From assembly GCA_963697345.1 (NCBI GenBank), contig CAVONS010000010.1, positions 1 through 64,000 on the forward strand: a stretch of DNA of 64,000 bases, given 5' to 3'. Origin of the DNA: Prado023 sp963697345. GTDB taxonomy: Bacteria; Actinomycetota; Actinomycetes; S36-B12; CAIYMF01. Every line of letters begins with the position of its first letter. Positions within the stretch are counted from its first letter, which is position 1. The notes beneath the pieces were generated by a model, which saw only the letters and a program-made list of their open reading frames with translations, was not told the DNA's origin and did not search any database. A program made the position numbers and the translations under genes. Below, in pieces: positions 1 to 7,676 of this stretch.

Positions 1-202
1 GCCCACGGACGTGCCCAACCTCGTCCTGCTTTGTTGGGCGCACCACCGTCAGGTCGACCTGAAGATGTGGGCCATCACCCGAGCCACGGGGGACTCGGTT
101 GTCGATCCCCAGCCCGGAGCGCCGCCGGGCACGCCCTGGCCGGGCAACAACGGTTCGCCCTGGATCGTCACCCGCCAACCCCGACAACGCTGGCGAACCT
201 GA
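1..202 (+). CDS. HNH endonuclease (DUF222/13E12-type), C-terminal end only
   Basis: This is the 3' end of a gene that enters from the left edge; the frame is open from base 2 and stops at 200-202. The visible 66 residues contain NLVLLCWAHHRQVDLKMW, the last part of an HNH nuclease fold (Asn, Cys and the His-His pair), followed by a Trp-rich tail (PWPGNNGSPWIV). This tail is typical of the actinobacterial DUF222/13E12 family of HNH proteins, where the HNH motif is C-terminal. The N-terminal part is outside the window, so activity cannot be judged. Two degenerate copies of the same tail lie at 2041-2233 and 3894-4037, which shows this gene end took part in local duplication. Confidence 0.75.
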   Translation, partial: PTDVPNLVLLCWAHHRQVDLKMWAITRATGDSVVDPQPGAPPGTPWPGNNGSPWIVTRQPRQRWRT

Positions 203-375
203 GTCAAAGGGCCCATCGACGAGTCGTGGTGCGGTCGCCCGAGCTTCTTCGGGTCGGAGCTTCTGAGTTGTTCTGAGACCCAGTCTGTGAAGGTCGTTCG
301 GCCCTTCCGGCTGCCAGATTGCCCCGGCTAGCGTCGAGATGGGAATCAACTCGATATGGGACGGGGTGGCTGGTC

Positions 376-2241
376 ATGCGGCGTGGGCTGCTGGTTGGGA
401 TGGGCCTGGTACTGGTCGGTGGCATGGCCACGCCCGCAGTGACGCCAGTGAACGTTGACTCCGCTGCTGCGGTCCCGCGTACAGCGATGCCGTTCGACTT
501 CGACGGGGACGGGTACGCCGACTTGGCGGTCGGGGTTCCGGGTGAGGATCTGCGTGGCAAACGTGACGCTGGGGCGGTTCAGGTGTTGTACGGGTCTGCG
601 ACCGGGCCGACTGCGCGGGATCAGGTGTGGCATCAGGGCCGCAAGGGCGTGAAGAACAAGCTCGAGCGGGCTGACAGGTTCGGCGATGCGCTGGCCTCGG
701 CGGATTTCAATGCCGACGGGTTCGCAGACCTAGCCATCGGGATCCCGCGCGAGGACATTGGATCCGTCAAGGACACCGGGGCTGTGCAGGTGCTGTACGG
801 CGGGCCGCGCGGGCTGACCGCCCAGGACCAGGTCTGGCACCAGGGCAGCCGGGGAGTTCCCGGCAACAACGAGAGGGGCGACGGGTTCGGCCGCACGCTG
901 GCTGCGGGGGACTTCGACGGTGACGGCTACGCCGACCTCGTTGTCTCGGTCGTCGAGTCCGTGGGCAGCATCTCCGGTGCGGGGCGGGTGGTGGTCCTGC
1001 GGGGGTCCGAATCCGGGCTGACGGCGTCACGGGCGCAGTCGTGGCGGCAGGGCGACGGCGGCGTTCCCAGCCAACCGGGCGACGGAGAGCACTTCGGGGC
1101 GTGGCTGGCCGTGGGGGACGTCAACGGCGACGGGTGTGATGACCTGGCGGTCGTCGTGGCCAACGAGTCGGACATCCCCCGTAGTGACGACGAGCCAAGT
1201 GGCTCGGCGGTGCACCTGATGCTGGGCAGCCCAAGTGGGTTGTCCGCCACGGGTAACCAGTACATCCTGCCAGCGGACCTCGGCATGACCGGGGGAAAGT
1301 ACTACCAGGTGGCCTTCGGTGACTTCAACCGTGATGGCAGCGATGATTTGGCGATGGCTTCCGCCGACGTGTTCGTTGTGGTCCTGCACGGTCACACTGA
1401 CGGGCTGCACCCCGCGCCGCTCGCGGCCGCCGGAACCCCCGGTGCCGACAGCCAGTGGCGGCTCCCCCTCATCGACGACTACCACTCCGAGGCCGTGGCT
1501 GCCGGGGACCTGACCGGCGACGGCTACCCCGATCTGGCGGTGGGTGCCAAGGTGATTCTGGGCACAGCCCAAGGTTTGGGGGCCGCGTTCACCGACTGGT
1601 CGCCCTGGGACTCGGCAAAGGGGCAACGAGCACCGATCGACCGGGCTGACTACGGCGCCATCGCGATCCTGCCGTTCAGCGGGGGCACCCACGCGTGGCT
1701 GGCGGTCAACACCTTCTTCAACCGACCAGAGCCCAACTACGCGGGTGCCGTCACCGTACTGCAGGGCACCCCGTCCGGCGCCCCCGGCCCCGCGACCGTG
1801 TGGAGCCAGGACAGCCCCGGCATCCGGGGAGCCGCCGAGCCCGGTGACTCCTTCGGATCAGGTGATCGGAGGCTGAGCCTCAGAAGAAGGCGACAACTTC
1901 GGGACCCACGGCTCACACGCAACCGACGCCCACCCCGACGACGCCCGGCCGCTGGTGCCCGAAGATCGACGGGGAAGTCGGAGGTTCTCTCGGCTCGGGA
2001 GACAGACGTGATCATTGCTGACACTTCACCCGATGCCGGGAATCTGGTCCTGTTGTGTTGGGCGCACCACCGCCAGGTCGACCTGAAGATGTGGACGATC
2101 GAGCCCATCCCCGACGGCGACGAGCAGCCACGCCAACCCCAGCCCGGGGGCGCCACCCGGCACCCCCTGGCCCGCCAACAACGGCTCACCGTGGATCGTC
2201 GCGAGAGTGTCCCGAAGACGATGGCGCATCTGAGCCAGTAG
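376..2241 (+). CDS. Secreted FG-GAP repeat protein 1, 3' frameshift with read-through
   Basis: Start ATG at 376 gives a clean signal peptide (MRRGLLVGMGLVLVGG, then an Ala-rich cleavage region); an upstream in-frame start at 319 adds only charged residues. The mature protein is a chain of about six FG-GAP repeats with calcium-type loops (DFDGDGYADLAVG, DFNADGFADLAIG, DVNGDGCDDLAV, DLTGDGYPDLAVG), which fold as an integrin-alpha-like beta-propeller outside the cell. Compared with its paralogue at 2402-3893, one extra base near 1861 removes the expected stop at 1874-1876 (499 residues); the frame then runs through spacer and into the HNH tail remnant, ending at 2241. The last 120 or so residues are therefore not FG-GAP sequence. 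Ligand and role are unknown; surface binding is an inference. Confidence 0.75.
   Translation: MRRGLLVGMGLVLVGGMATPAVTPVNVDSAAAVPRTAMPFDFDGDGYADLAVGVPGEDLRGKRDAGAVQVLYGSATGPTARDQVWHQGRKGVKNKLERADRFGDALASADFNADGFADLAIGIPREDIGSVKDTGAVQVLYGGPRGLTAQDQVWHQGSRGVPGNNERGDGFGRTLAAGDFDGDGYADLVVSVVESVGSISGAGRVVVLRGSESGLTASRAQSWRQGDGGVPSQPGDGEHFGAWLAVGDVNGDGCDDLAVVVANESDIPRSDDEPSGSAVHLMLGSPSGLSATGNQYILPADLGMTGGKYYQVAFGDFNRDGSDDLAMASADVFVVVLHGHTDGLHPAPLAAAGTPGADSQWRLPLIDDYHSEAVAAGDLTGDGYPDLAVGAKVILGTAQGLGAAFTDWSPWDSAKGQRAPIDRADYGAIAILPFSGGTHAWLAVNTFFNRPEPNYAGAVTVLQGTPSGAPGPATVWSQDSPGIRGAAEPGDSFGSGDRRLSLRRRRQLRDPRLTRNRRPPRRRPAAGARRSTGKSEVLSARETDVIIADTSPDAGNLVLLCWAHHRQVDLKMWTIEPIPDGDEQPRQPQPGGATRHPLARQQRLTVDRRESVPKTMAHLSQ
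487..854 (+). repeat. Near-identical 368-bp block shared by the two FG-GAP genes (copy 1)
   Basis: This block matches 2517-2884 with only two differences that I can find by eye (676/2706 and 705/2735). Sequence on both sides diverges at once. It encodes the first two FG-GAP repeats of each protein. Such a sharp-edged identical patch between otherwise diverged paralogues suggests recent gene conversion. Confidence 0.85.
2041..2233 (+). pseudogene. HNH endonuclease C-terminal tail, decayed copy 2
   Basis: The stretch encodes NLVLLCWAHHRQVDLKMW exactly as at the left edge of the window, then a proline-rich linker. In a run of five G at 2146-2150 the frame slips by +1 relative to copy 1; correcting it restores PPGTPWPANNGSPWIV and an Arg/Trp-rich end with a stop at 2231-2233, the same layout as copy 1. 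No N-terminal HNH or DUF222 sequence precedes it, so it is a fragment carried along by duplication. In the sequence as given it is read in frame as the end of FG-GAP protein 1. Confidence 0.7.
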
Positions 2242-2401
2242 CCCCTTGACGACTCGAAGTGCGGTTGCTGGCGTTGACCCCCGGGTGGTCGTGGTCTGCC
2301 TGCTCCGACACCCACCTAGCAGGGCCGTTCGGCACTTCCGGGTGCTGAATCTCCCCCCATAGCGTTGAGGAGTCGACTGATATGGGACGGGGTGACGGGT
2401 C

Positions 2402-3893
2402 ATGAAGCGCACACTGTTCGTGGGCATGGGTCTGGTTCTCGTCGGTGGTGTGGTCACGCCGGCGGTGACACCGGTTGGGCGTGGATCCCGCGTCAGCTGC
2501 GGTCACGGGTGCGGCGATGCCGTTCGACTTCGACGGGGACGGGTACGCCGACTTGGCGGTCGGGGTTCCGGGTGAGGATCTGCGTGGCAAACGTGACGCT
2601 GGGGCGGTTCAGGTGTTGTACGGGTCTGCGACCGGGCCGACTGCGCGGGATCAGGTGTGGCATCAGGGCCGCAAGGGCGTGAAGAACAAGCTCGAGCGGG
2701 CTGACGGGTTCGGCGATGCGCTGGCCTCGGCGGACTTCAATGCCGACGGGTTCGCAGACCTAGCCATCGGGATCCCGCGCGAGGACATTGGATCCGTCAA
2801 GGACACCGGGGCTGTGCAGGTGCTGTACGGCGGGCCGCGCGGGCTGACCGCCCAGGACCAGGTCTGGCACCAGGGCAGCCGGGGCGTTCCCGGATCGAAT
2901 GAGCGGGACGACCACTTCGGCAGCACGTTGGCATCCGGTGACTTCGATGCCGACGGATACGCCGATCTTGCGATCGGGAGTTCGGGAGAGGACGTGGGTT
3001 CGGTCAAGGCTGCAGGCCGGGTCGTGGTGCTGCGCGGTGGGCCGCGTGGGCTGACCTCAGCGGGTGCTCGGATGCTGGGGCAGGGACTGGGCGGAATCCC
3101 CAGCCAGCCGGCGTCGGGGGAGGTGTTCGGCAGCGACCTAGCGGTCAGCGACGTGAACGGAGACGGCCACGACGACCTCGCCATTGGCGTCTGGGCTGAG
3201 GCAGACATCCCCAAGGAGGACGTCCTCGGAAGCTCGGCGGTGCACCTGTTGTGGGGCAGCCCGTCCGGGGTGATGTCGGCTGGCGGCCAGTACATCAAGG
3301 CCACCGACATCCACTGGAGCGGAAGCCCTGCCCCCGACATGAGATTCAGGCTGACCTTCGGTGACTTCAACCGAGACGGCCGTGCGGACCTTGTGCTCAC
3401 GGACGAGTGGACAGCGAGCGTGCTGCATGGCCATCCTGACGGGCTCCACGTGGCGCAGCTCGACAAGGCGTCCACGCCGGGCCAGGACGGCTACTTCGCC
3501 ATCCAGTGGTACAGCGAGGACGACTTCCTGTCGTCTGCGGCTGCCGGTGACATCACCGGCGACGGGTACCCCGATCTCGCAGTTGTCAGCAACAAGTCCA
3601 CCTTCGTGATCCTCGGTTCCAGTGCCGGCCTGGTGGCTGACGCGACCCCGTGGGCCATCCCGGCCCCCGACGTGTACGAGACCGACGTGGCCGTGCTCCA
3701 GCTGAGCGGCGGTGATCATGCGTGGCTCGCGGTCAGCAAGCCAGATGCCTCGCAGTACGCCGGTGCCGTCACCGTGCTGCAGGGCACTCGAGCCGGTACG
3801 CCTGGCCCCGTGACAGTGTGGAGCCAGGACAGCCCGGGTATCAGGGGAGCCGCCGAACGCCGCGACCTTTTCGGATCGGTGATCGGAGGCTGA
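2402..3893 (+). CDS. Secreted FG-GAP repeat protein 2, frameshift after the signal peptide
   Basis: A signal peptide closely like that of copy 1 starts at ATG 2402 (MKRTLFVGMGLVLVGG), but it is out of frame with the body, which is open from 2475 (TTG) to the stop at 3891-3893. One extra G in the GGG at 2477-2479 accounts for the shift; removing it gives a continuous 496-residue protein, matching the 499 of copy 1. The body has about six FG-GAP repeats with DxDGDG-type loops (for example DFDADGYADLAIG, DVNGDGHDDLAIG, DITGDGYPDLAV). It ends in FGSVIGG. As written, the mature part would lack an export signal; either the gene is broken or the base is a consensus error. Confidence 0.72.
2517..2884 (+). 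repeat. Near-identical 368-bp block shared by the two FG-GAP genes (copy 2)
   Basis: Partner of 487-854 at an offset of exactly 2030 bases, with two mismatches. The first differing base on the right is 855 versus 2885. Confidence 0.85.
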
Positions 3894-4037
3894 GCTTCAG
3901 AGGCAGGCGACAACTTCGGGACCCACGGCACACGCGCAACCGACGCCCGGCCACCGGCTCAGGACGCCCACTGGCCTGCCAACAACGGCGCCCCCTGGAT
4001 TGCCGTCCGGACGCCGCGGTCGCGCTGGAGGCTGTAG
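3894..4037 (+). pseudogene. HNH endonuclease C-terminal tail, decayed copy 3
   Basis: Directly after the stop of FG-GAP protein 2 and in the same frame lies an open stretch ending DAHWPANNGAPWIAV and an Arg/Trp-rich end, with a TAG stop at 4035-4037. This matches the last 25 or so residues of the HNH tail seen at 1-202. The HNH core itself (LLCWAHH) is missing. It is the right-hand edge of the duplicated array, 24 bases from the convergent thermonuclease gene. Confidence 0.6.
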
Positions 4038-4061
4038 CACCCAGCGCGACCGTTGCCCAGA

Positions 4062-7000
4062 TCAGCGGACGACGACCTTGACCCGCTTCGACCAGCCTGA
4101 CCAGCCCTTCTTGTTCTTCACCTGCACTGCCGCGTAGTACTTGCGCTTCTTCACCGTCTTCGTCGTGCAGGCCAGCGTGGTGGCGCTTCGATAGCAGGTG
4201 GCCTTGACCTTGCCGCCCCTGGGCTTCGTATAGAGACGGGCCCGGTACTTGGTCAGGTTGGTGTACCCGGTGAAGCTGGGCGGCGACCACGAGATGACGA
4301 CGCGCGAGCCAGCCGGTGTGGCGCTGGTGACCTTGGGCTTTCCGGCCTTCCGGGGAGGGCCCGTCACGATGCGCGGGCTGACCGTGAAGGAACCGACGCG
4401 GGCGTTCGTGGTCAGATCGATGTAGTACTTGCTCTTCTTCTTCATCTTCTTCGTGCGGCACTTGGTCGCGCCGGCCGGAGCGGTGCAGCTGCCCAGCTTC
4501 TTCCCACCGGAGGCCTTGCTGAACACACGCACCGAGTAGCCGGTGATCTCCGACGGGCCCGGGGCCGGGGCGTCCCAGCGGACCGTCACCTTGCGCTTGG
4601 ACCAGGTGCTCAGAGCGGTCGGGGCCCCGGCGGGTGTCCCCGGGGAGCGCGGGCTGGTCGCAGCCCCGGTGCCCACGCGGTTGGTCGCTGTCACGTCGAT
4701 GAAATACGGCGTGCCCTGTTTCAGGCCGGGGATCGTGCACGCCAGTGCCCCGTCGGTCGTACTGCATTGGGACGACGGGTTGCCACCGGTGGCCGTGGTG
4801 TAGGCCGCGGCCGTGTAGGACGTGACCGCGGCACCGTTCGGTGCGGCCGCGGGCCACGTCACGTTCACGCTGCCTGAGCCGCCGGTCACCGAGACAGCGC
4901 CGGGTGCTGCAGGCACCGTGCGTGGCATGCCCTGCACTCGAGGAGCTGACGGCGCGGACACGCCGACGGAGTTTCGAGCGACGACCTCCGCGTAGAACGT
5001 GCCGCCCAGTGCGAGTCCGCCGATGTCGCACGAGCGGGCATCCCCGCCTGTGCTGCAGCTGTTGATCGGGTTCCCGCCGTTGGGCGCATCGAAGGCCGTT
5101 GCGGTGTAGCCGGTGATGGCGGTCCCACCACGTGAGATCGGCGCGCCCCAGTTGACGGTCAGGTTGGTCCCGCTGATCCGAGCGGTGATCCCGACCGGCT
5201 GCGTGGAGATGGACACCGGTCGCTGGCTGCGGCAGGTCACCGCGCCCCAGGCCGCACAGTCGACCATCGCCTTGTTCATGTTCGACAGCTCGACGCGGTC
5301 ACCAGCCGGGTCGAACAGCTCAGCCCTGCCCGTGTAGTGCAGCGTCGCGCTGCTGGGGGTGAGCTCGGTCGGCTCGCCGGAACGCACGCGCAGGGTCTCG
5401 CCTGCGGGGATGGTGGTTCCGCGCGGGAACACGTGATCGGGGGTGTCGATGACGTCCTTGTCCCCCACCCGCGCCTCCTTGTCCCACAGCCCGTATCCGG
5501 TGAGGTCCACGGTGGCGCCGGAGTTGTTCTTGATCCTGATCGTCTCGCGCGGCGTCCAGGGGGCCGGGGTGGGCGTGGGAACGCCGTCGGCCTGGTAGGA
5601 CCGTGTGTCTGCCTTCGGCGTGACTGGGATGCCCGCCGACGAGGGGCCCTCGACGGGTCCGGCAAGGGCCCTCACGGTCACTTCGTAGGCGGTTCCGTTC
5701 GTGAGACCGGGGATCACGCAGGACGTGGCCCCCGGAGCATCAACCTGGCAGGTCGCCGGACCCGCGGTGCTCGTCGCTGTGGCGATGAACCGCGTGACAT
5801 CAGCGCCCTCAACAGCATCTCCCGGGGTCCAGGTCGCTACGGCGGCCCCGGCCAGCGGCGTCACTGCAACTGACGCGGGTGCCAGGGGCTCAGGGGCGGG
5901 GATGGGCGCAGGAATGGCCGATGCTGCGGCGTCCAGAGGCTGGACTGGCCCCGAGGGATCCGAGTCTGCTGAGGTGCCGGCACTGTTCGTGGCTGTCACG
6001 ACGACTGTGTGGTCCTTGGTGCTGCTCAGCCCAGGGATCACACACGACTGCTCCTGGGCCGTCGTGGTGCAGGTCCCCGACCCGGAACCGCTGACCACAC
6101 TGGCCGTGGCCGTGTAGCTGAGGGGGGCAGCCCCGTTGTCGGAGGCCGGGGCCTCCCAGCGAGCTGAGATCGCGCCCGGAAGCGGGAGGCCGATCACATC
6201 GGAGGGCGGCTCGGGCGCTGTGCGCGCCGTCACGGGACCAGTGGGCGCCGAGGCGCCCGACCAGCCCTGCGCATTGCGGGCCGCCACCGTGACCTGGTAG
6301 GCCGTCCCGGGGGTGAGTCCCGTCAACGTCGTCGTGAGCGTGGCTGCGCCAACGTCCTTCGACACATCGGCCCCGTCACCGAGGGCGGTGGCGAGCACGC
6401 GGTACTCGATGAGGCCGTCGGCGTTGCCCAGCGAGGTCGGCACCTCCCAGGTCACAGTCAGGGAACCGTCGGTACCACTGGTCACGTCCACCTGCCGGGG
6501 AGCGCTGGGCGGCTCCTGCCCGGTGTCCCAGGCGTCTGCCGTCGGCGGCACGACGGTGAGGGCGCCCTCCAGCGGGTCGCCGCAGTCGTCGGGGTTGCAG
6601 GGGTAGGGGAACCAGGCCTGCATGTTGCCGGTCTGGTAGCTGCCCGCGTTGTCCATGAGGTAGACGGAATCACCGGCGAAGTGCGGGTTGTCAGCCGGGA
6701 GGTTGTCGAACCAGGTCTCGTTCCCGGCGTAGTAGACACCGGCGGCCGGGTCGTTCGTCCCGTTCGTGTACCGGATCTCGACGCTGCCCCGGCCTGGGAC
6801 ATAGGCATTTCCCGGGAACCGGTAGAGGTTGAGTGCGGAATCCCGCATGGTCCAGCCGGCCAGGGAGATCGAGCTCGAGGCGTCGTTGAAGATGAAGACC
6901 TTCTCGTGACCGTCGACCGACTGGTCCCAGGAGACCGACATGCGCAGGTTCGCCGACGGCGAGGACCCGCAGTACCCGGGGGACCAGAGCCCGCGGCGGC

Positions 7001-7568
7001 CGGCCTTCGCATCGTCGGCCAGCACGCGGTACTCGAGGTTGTGGGCCCACTCCGGGTTGTCGGCGAGCGTGGCCTTGTGCGGGAACCACAACGCGCGCCC
7101 ATCGCTGACCAGCTGGCGCGCGGTGTCGAACCAGTTGCCCTCGGTGTCCTGGGCATAGATCGAGCGCACGACGCGCCCCCGGTCACCGTCGTAGGACGTG
7201 TCGTACAGGGCCCGAAGCTGCAGGGGGGTTCCCTTCGGGACGAGGCCGCGCAGCGCGGTCTCGGCCTGCGCCGCCCCGCACTGCTCGGCCTGCGAGTCGT
7301 GGGCCACCTCGGGGGCGTTGATGCCGATGGTCCGAACCCGCTGGGCGCCGGTGTACTGGGAACTCGAGGAGGTGATGTTGACCCGCAGGGTGTCGCCGTC
7401 GTACACCGTGCCGGCAGTGCCGGCCTCCCATGCCTGTTCCAGCCCCGGCCCGGGGACGGTCCAGGTGGGCAGCGCCTGCGCTGCGCCTGGAGCCATCGAC
7501 GCGATCAGCACCGCGGAGACTCCCGCAGCCACCCCTGTCCTCAGTGTTCCGTACCCCACACGCTCCAC
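4062..7568 (-). CDS. Secreted thermonuclease-like / lamin-tail / fibronectin III protein 1
   Basis: 1168 residues from a GTG start preceded by AGGAGAGG. An N-terminal signal peptide (residues 1-33) is followed by a staphylococcal-nuclease-like domain (about 48-205) with YDGDT (Asp57, Asp59), Arg79, NAPE (Glu87) and Arg132, which fit the nuclease catalytic Arg35, Glu43 and Arg87. The calcium-ligand Asp40 position is Asn84. Next come a lamin-tail domain (about 208-320), three fibronectin III domains (350-650), a second lamin-tail domain (about 672-770) and several further Fn3 domains ending in a Lys/Arg-rich C-terminus. Predicted role: exported nuclease or nucleic-acid-binding surface protein; catalysis is uncertain because of the Asn. 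Its paralogue lies just upstream (7677-10295), and the two look like a tandem duplication. Confidence 0.8.
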   Translation of the reverse strand: MERVGYGTLRTGVAAGVSAVLIASMAPGAAQALPTWTVPGPGLEQAWEAGTAGTVYDGDTLRVNITSSSSQYTGAQRVRTIGINAPEVAHDSQAEQCGAAQAETALRGLVPKGTPLQLRALYDTSYDGDRGRVVRSIYAQDTEGNWFDTARQLVSDGRALWFPHKATLADNPEWAHNLEYRVLADDAKAGRRGLWSPGYCGSSPSANLRMSVSWDQSVDGHEKVFIFNDASSSISLAGWTMRDSALNLYRFPGNAYVPGRGSVEIRYTNGTNDPAAGVYYAGNETWFDNLPADNPHFAGDSVYLMDNAGSYQTGNMQAWFPYPCNPDDCGDPLEGALTVVPPTADAWDTGQEPPSAPRQVDVTSGTDGSLTVTWEVPTSLGNADGLIEYRVLATALGDGADVSKDVGAATLTTTLTGLTPGTAYQVTVAARNAQGWSGASAPTGPVTARTAPEPPSDVIGLPLPGAISARWEAPASDNGAAPLSYTATASVVSGSGSGTCTTTAQEQSCVIPGLSSTKDHTVVVTATNSAGTSADSDPSGPVQPLDAAASAIPAPIPAPEPLAPASVAVTPLAGAAVATWTPGDAVEGADVTRFIATATSTAGPATCQVDAPGATSCVIPGLTNGTAYEVTVRALAGPVEGPSSAGIPVTPKADTRSYQADGVPTPTPAPWTPRETIRIKNNSGATVDLTGYGLWDKEARVGDKDVIDTPDHVFPRGTTIPAGETLRVRSGEPTELTPSSATLHYTGRAELFDPAGDRVELSNMNKAMVDCAAWGAVTCRSQRPVSISTQPVGITARISGTNLTVNWGAPISRGGTAITGYTATAFDAPNGGNPINSCSTGGDARSCDIGGLALGGTFYAEVVARNSVGVSAPSAPRVQGMPRTVPAAPGAVSVTGGSGSVNVTWPAAAPNGAAVTSYTAAAYTTATGGNPSSQCSTTDGALACTIPGLKQGTPYFIDVTATNRVGTGAATSPRSPGTPAGAPTALSTWSKRKVTVRWDAPAPGPSEITGYSVRVFSKASGGKKLGSCTAPAGATKCRTKKMKKKSKYYIDLTTNARVGSFTVSPRIVTGPPRKAGKPKVTSATPAGSRVVISWSPPSFTGYTNLTKYRARLYTKPRGGKVKATCYRSATTLACTTKTVKKRKYYAAVQVKNKKGWSGWSKRVKVVVR

Positions 7569-7612
7569 CCTCTCCTAGTCCTAGCTACCGCACTGTGGTG
7601 TCTTGCGCCCAA

Positions 7613-7639
7613 GCGAGCGTTGGCCCGCTCCAGATCACC
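7613..7639 (-). pseudogene. Remnant of the nucleotidyltransferase C-terminus between the two nuclease genes
   Basis: The 108-base gap between the two thermonuclease-like genes encodes, on the minus strand, GDLERANAR, identical to the last nine residues of the nucleotidyltransferase at 10300-10992. The 27 bases differ from the intact copy at five sites, all synonymous third positions. The intact gene ends in TGA here, while the remnant has TTG and reads on. It marks the left end of a duplicated unit made of the nucleotidyltransferase end plus a nuclease gene. Confidence 0.7.
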
Positions 7640-7676
7640 GTCACGGTCTGCCTTGACAGTGACCTGTGCGCCCCAA

